45,322 nt of DNA from Ga0074130 sp035565355 (GTDB lineage Bacteria > Pseudomonadota > Gammaproteobacteria > Burkholderiales > Rhodocyclaceae), in assembly GCA_035565355.1 (NCBI GenBank), contig DATMSM010000030.1:1-45322 (forward strand). The letters run 5' to 3'. The notes under the pieces are model-generated. The model searched no databases and was not told where the DNA came from. It saw nothing but the letters and a program-made list of their open reading frames with translations. A program made the translations under genes and the position numbers. Each line of letters begins with the position of its first letter. Position 1 is the first letter of the stretch. Below are positions 43,194 to 45,322 of the stretch, in pieces.

Positions 43194-45322
43194 ATGAAAC
43201 GCATGCTTTTCAATGCGACGCAGGCTGAAGAACTGCGCGTCGCGATTGTCGATGGTCAAAAACTGATCGACCTCGACATCGAATCGGCCACCAAGGAACA
43301 ACGCAAGAGCAATATCTACAAGGCGGTCATTACCCGCATCGAGCCTAGCCTCGAAGCCGCCTTTGTCGATTACGGTTCCGACCGCCACGGCTTCCTGCCC
43401 TTCAAGGAAGTGTCCCGCGCCTATTTCAAGGAGGGTGTCGAGCCGAACAAGGCGCGCATCCAGGACGCCCTCTCCGTCGGCCAGGAACTTATCGTCCAGG
43501 TCGAAAAGGACGAGCGCGGCAACAAGGGCGCAGCCCTCACCACCTTTATCTCGCTGGCTGGCCGCTATCTGGTCCTGATGCCGAACAACCCGCGCGGCGG
43601 CGGCGTTTCGCGCCGCGTCGAAGGCGAAGATCGCCAGGAACTGCGCGAAGTCATGGATCAGCTCGAAGTGCCCAACGGCATGAGCTTGATCGCCCGCACC
43701 GCGGGCATCGGCCGCAACGCCGAAGAGCTGCAGTGGGACCTGAACTACCTCTTGCAACTGTGGACCGCCATTGAAGGCGCCGCCACTCCGCAATACGAAG
43801 AAGGCAGCAGGAAGCCGAGCAACCCGGCCCCGTTCCTGATTTATCTGGAAAGCAGCCTGGTCATCCGCGCCATTCGCGACTACTTCCAGCCGGACATTGG
43901 CGAAATTCTGATCGACACTGACGACGTGTTCGAGCAAGCCGTGCACTTCATGGGTGTGGTCATGCCGGGCAACGTCAATCGCGTCAAGCGTTACCAGGAC
44001 GACGTGCCGCTGTTCTCGCGCTTCCAGATCGAACACCAGATCGAGTCGGCCTATGTGCGTCAGGTGAACCTGCCTTCGGGCGGCGCCATCGTCATGGACC
44101 ACACCGAAGCCCTGGTCGCCGTCGACGTGAACTCGGGCCGCGCCACCAAGGGCAGCGACATCGAGGAAACGGCCTTCCGCACCAACCTCGAAGCCGCCGA
44201 TGAAGTGGCCCGTCAGCTGCGTCTGCGCGACTTGGGCGGCCTGATCGTGATCGACTTTATTGATATGGAGTCGTCCAAGAATCAGCGCGAAGTCGAAAAT
44301 CGCCTGCGTGATGCACTGCGTCACGACCGTGCCCGCGTCCAGACCGGCAAGATCTCGCGCTTTGGCCTGCTTGAACTCTCCCGCCAGCGCCTGCGTCCGG
44401 CACTCGCCGAGACCAGCTACATCACCTGCCCGCGCTGTACCGGTACCGGCCACATCCGCAGCACCGAATCGGCCGCCCTGCACATCCTGCGTATCCTCGA
44501 AGAAGAGGCCATGAAGGAAAACACCGGCGCCCTGCACCTGCAAGTGCCGGTGGATGTCGCGACCTTCCTGCTCAACGAGAAGCGCGTCGATATCGCCCGC
44601 ATTGAAGTGCGTCATCGCATCAATCTGGTGATCGTGCCCAACCGTCACCTGGAAACTCCGGCGCACGAGATCGTCCGCCTGCGTCACGACCAGTTGAATC
44701 AGGAAGGTATCGGCCAACCCAGCTACCGCATGGCCGACGAACAGAAGCAGGCTAGCTACCAGCCGCCTTCGGCCAACAGCGAGCCACGCCCGGTTCGTCC
44801 GGTTGCCGCCGTCAAGGGCATCACGCCTGAAACCGCAGCACCGATTGTCGAATACCGCGCGGTCGAAACCCAGGCTGCCACGCCCAAGCAGGAACAGACC
44901 GGCATCATCGGCAAGCTGTTTGGCTGGCTGGTCGGCACGCCCAAGGAAGCCCCCGCACCTGTGGTGGCTGAAGAAAGCAAATCCAAGTCGGGTCGCCGCG
45001 AACGCGGTGGTCGGGACGGAGGCCGTGACGGCCGCCGTGGCGGCCGCAATCGTGGCGAAGGCCGCAACAAGGACGAGAATCGCGAAACCCGTGGCGAAAA
45101 CACCGAACGCACTGAAGGCAAGGAGCGCGGCGAACGCAAGGAGCGCGGTGAGGGCAAGCAGCGTCGTGAAGATGGCCAACAAGCCCAGCAGTCCGAGGGC
45201 GGTCAGCGTCGCCAGCGCGGTGAACGCAACGAGCAACGTGCCGAGCGCGGTGACCGTAGCGAAAACCGTGAGGCCGGCGAAGCACGCCAGCCGCGCGAAC
45301 CGCGCCCGCCGCGCGAGCCGCG
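43194..45322 (+). CDS. rne: Ribonuclease E (partial, C-terminus beyond right edge)
   Basis: 709 codons are visible. The N-terminus MKRMLFNATQAEELRVAIVDG and an S1 domain (about 36-120, YKAVITRIEPSLEAAFVDYG) are clear. RNase H-like/DNase I-like parts carry catalytic Asp311 (AVDVNSGR) and Asp354 (VIDFIDM). The Zn-link Cys412/Cys415 lie in CPRCTGTG. After about residue 510 it becomes an Arg/Glu/Gly-rich disordered tail with repeated RGER/KERGE/RGGR units. Such tails are RNA-binding and degradosome-scaffold regions. RNase E initiates mRNA decay and processes rRNA/tRNA precursors. No stop is reached, so the tail length is unknown. Confidence 0.95.
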   Translation, partial: MKRMLFNATQAEELRVAIVDGQKLIDLDIESATKEQRKSNIYKAVITRIEPSLEAAFVDYGSDRHGFLPFKEVSRAYFKEGVEPNKARIQDALSVGQELIVQVEKDERGNKGAALTTFISLAGRYLVLMPNNPRGGGVSRRVEGEDRQELREVMDQLEVPNGMSLIARTAGIGRNAEELQWDLNYLLQLWTAIEGAATPQYEEGSRKPSNPAPFLIYLESSLVIRAIRDYFQPDIGEILIDTDDVFEQAVHFMGVVMPGNVNRVKRYQDDVPLFSRFQIEHQIESAYVRQVNLPSGGAIVMDHTEALVAVDVNSGRATKGSDIEETAFRTNLEAADEVARQLRLRDLGGLIVIDFIDMESSKNQREVENRLRDALRHDRARVQTGKISRFGLLELSRQRLRPALAETSYITCPRCTGTGHIRSTESAALHILRILEEEAMKENTGALHLQVPVDVATFLLNEKRVDIARIEVRHRINLVIVPNRHLETPAHEIVRLRHDQLNQEGIGQPSYRMADEQKQASYQPPSANSEPRPVRPVAAVKGITPETAAPIVEYRAVETQAATPKQEQTGIIGKLFGWLVGTPKEAPAPVVAEESKSKSGRRERGGRDGGRDGRRGGRNRGEGRNKDENRETRGENTERTEGKERGERKERGEGKQRREDGQQAQQSEGGQRRQRGERNEQRAERGDRSENREAGEARQPREPRPPREP

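Noticed and set aside
43020..45236. 738-residue open frame opposite rne
   Set aside because: It is the antisense of the unmistakable RNase E gene. Its composition is low-complexity Ala/Leu/Gly and it has no recognisable domain.

Overview
The window reads as chromosome of a GC-rich betaproteobacterium. The basis is the gene order nagZ-acpS-pdxJ-recO-era-rnc-(DUF4845)-lepB-lepA-mucD-rseB-rseA-rpoE / nadB / ygfX-fabF-acpP-fabG-fabD-fabH-plsX-rpmF-yceD / maf, together with a complete-looking PrsK/PrsR/PrsT plus EpsB set typical of XrtA (exosortase A)/PEP-CTERM exopolysaccharide loci. A Rhodocyclales-like or other floc/biofilm-forming betaproteobacterium fits, but the exact taxon is an inference. 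No tRNA, rRNA, CRISPR array, insertion sequence or phage gene was seen.

Region 1 (1-18410) is part of an XrtA-type exopolysaccharide and protein-sorting locus. On the minus strand, 1-5341 carries polysaccharide export lipoprotein, Wzz/GumC-like chain-length protein, tyrosine autokinase, TIGR03016-type outer-membrane protein and the XrtA-associated ATPase, which runs off the left edge. These genes are nearly all overlapping or touching. A second minus-strand block (8944-18244) holds EpsB glycosyltransferase, sensor kinase PrsK, sigma-54 activator PrsR, the giant TPR lipoprotein PrsT, a Sel1/SLT lytic transglycosylase and a trypsin-like protease. The exosortase itself and any PEP-CTERM-tagged protein lie outside the window.

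Between those blocks, on the opposite strand, sits the most unusual element: a four-gene rightward cassette (5855-8943). It encodes an exported protein with an 11-Asp run, a PqqD-like peptide chaperone, an HPr-kinase-like P-loop kinase (HPr-rel-A type) and a PF14907-type nucleotidyltransferase. The cassette is preceded by an AT-rich intergenic region with a good sigma-54 (-24/-12) promoter match, so the neighbouring PrsK/PrsR pair is a natural candidate controller. PqqD-like domains and HprK-like kinases are known from peptide-modification systems such as lasso peptides. Here they occur without cyclase or protease genes, so the cassette may modify the exported acidic protein. Two poly-C tracts at the chaperone/kinase junction could make the kinase phase-variable.

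Region 2 (18444-30073) is housekeeping on the minus strand: cell-wall recycling (nagZ), holo-ACP synthase, PLP synthesis, RecO, Era, RNase III, signal peptidase I and LepA, then the envelope-stress module rpoE-rseA-rseB-mucD with a glutaredoxin-like gene. A sigma-E-type promoter match lies upstream of rpoE. A 25-bp inverted repeat built of CACAGAGR units separates era from recO.

Region 3 (30261-42568) has nadB facing away from rpoE, then the fatty-acid/phospholipid cluster fabF-acpP-fabG-fabD-fabH-plsX, with rpmF-yceD behind a strong intrinsic terminator. maf and a tetrapyrrole-methylase-family methyltransferase follow on the plus strand, then SppA-type protease, HAD phosphatase and rluC on the minus strand. 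Region 4 (42569-45322) is a roughly 600-bp leader followed by rne (RNase E), cut off by the right edge. A hairpin in this leader covers the rne ribosome-binding site.
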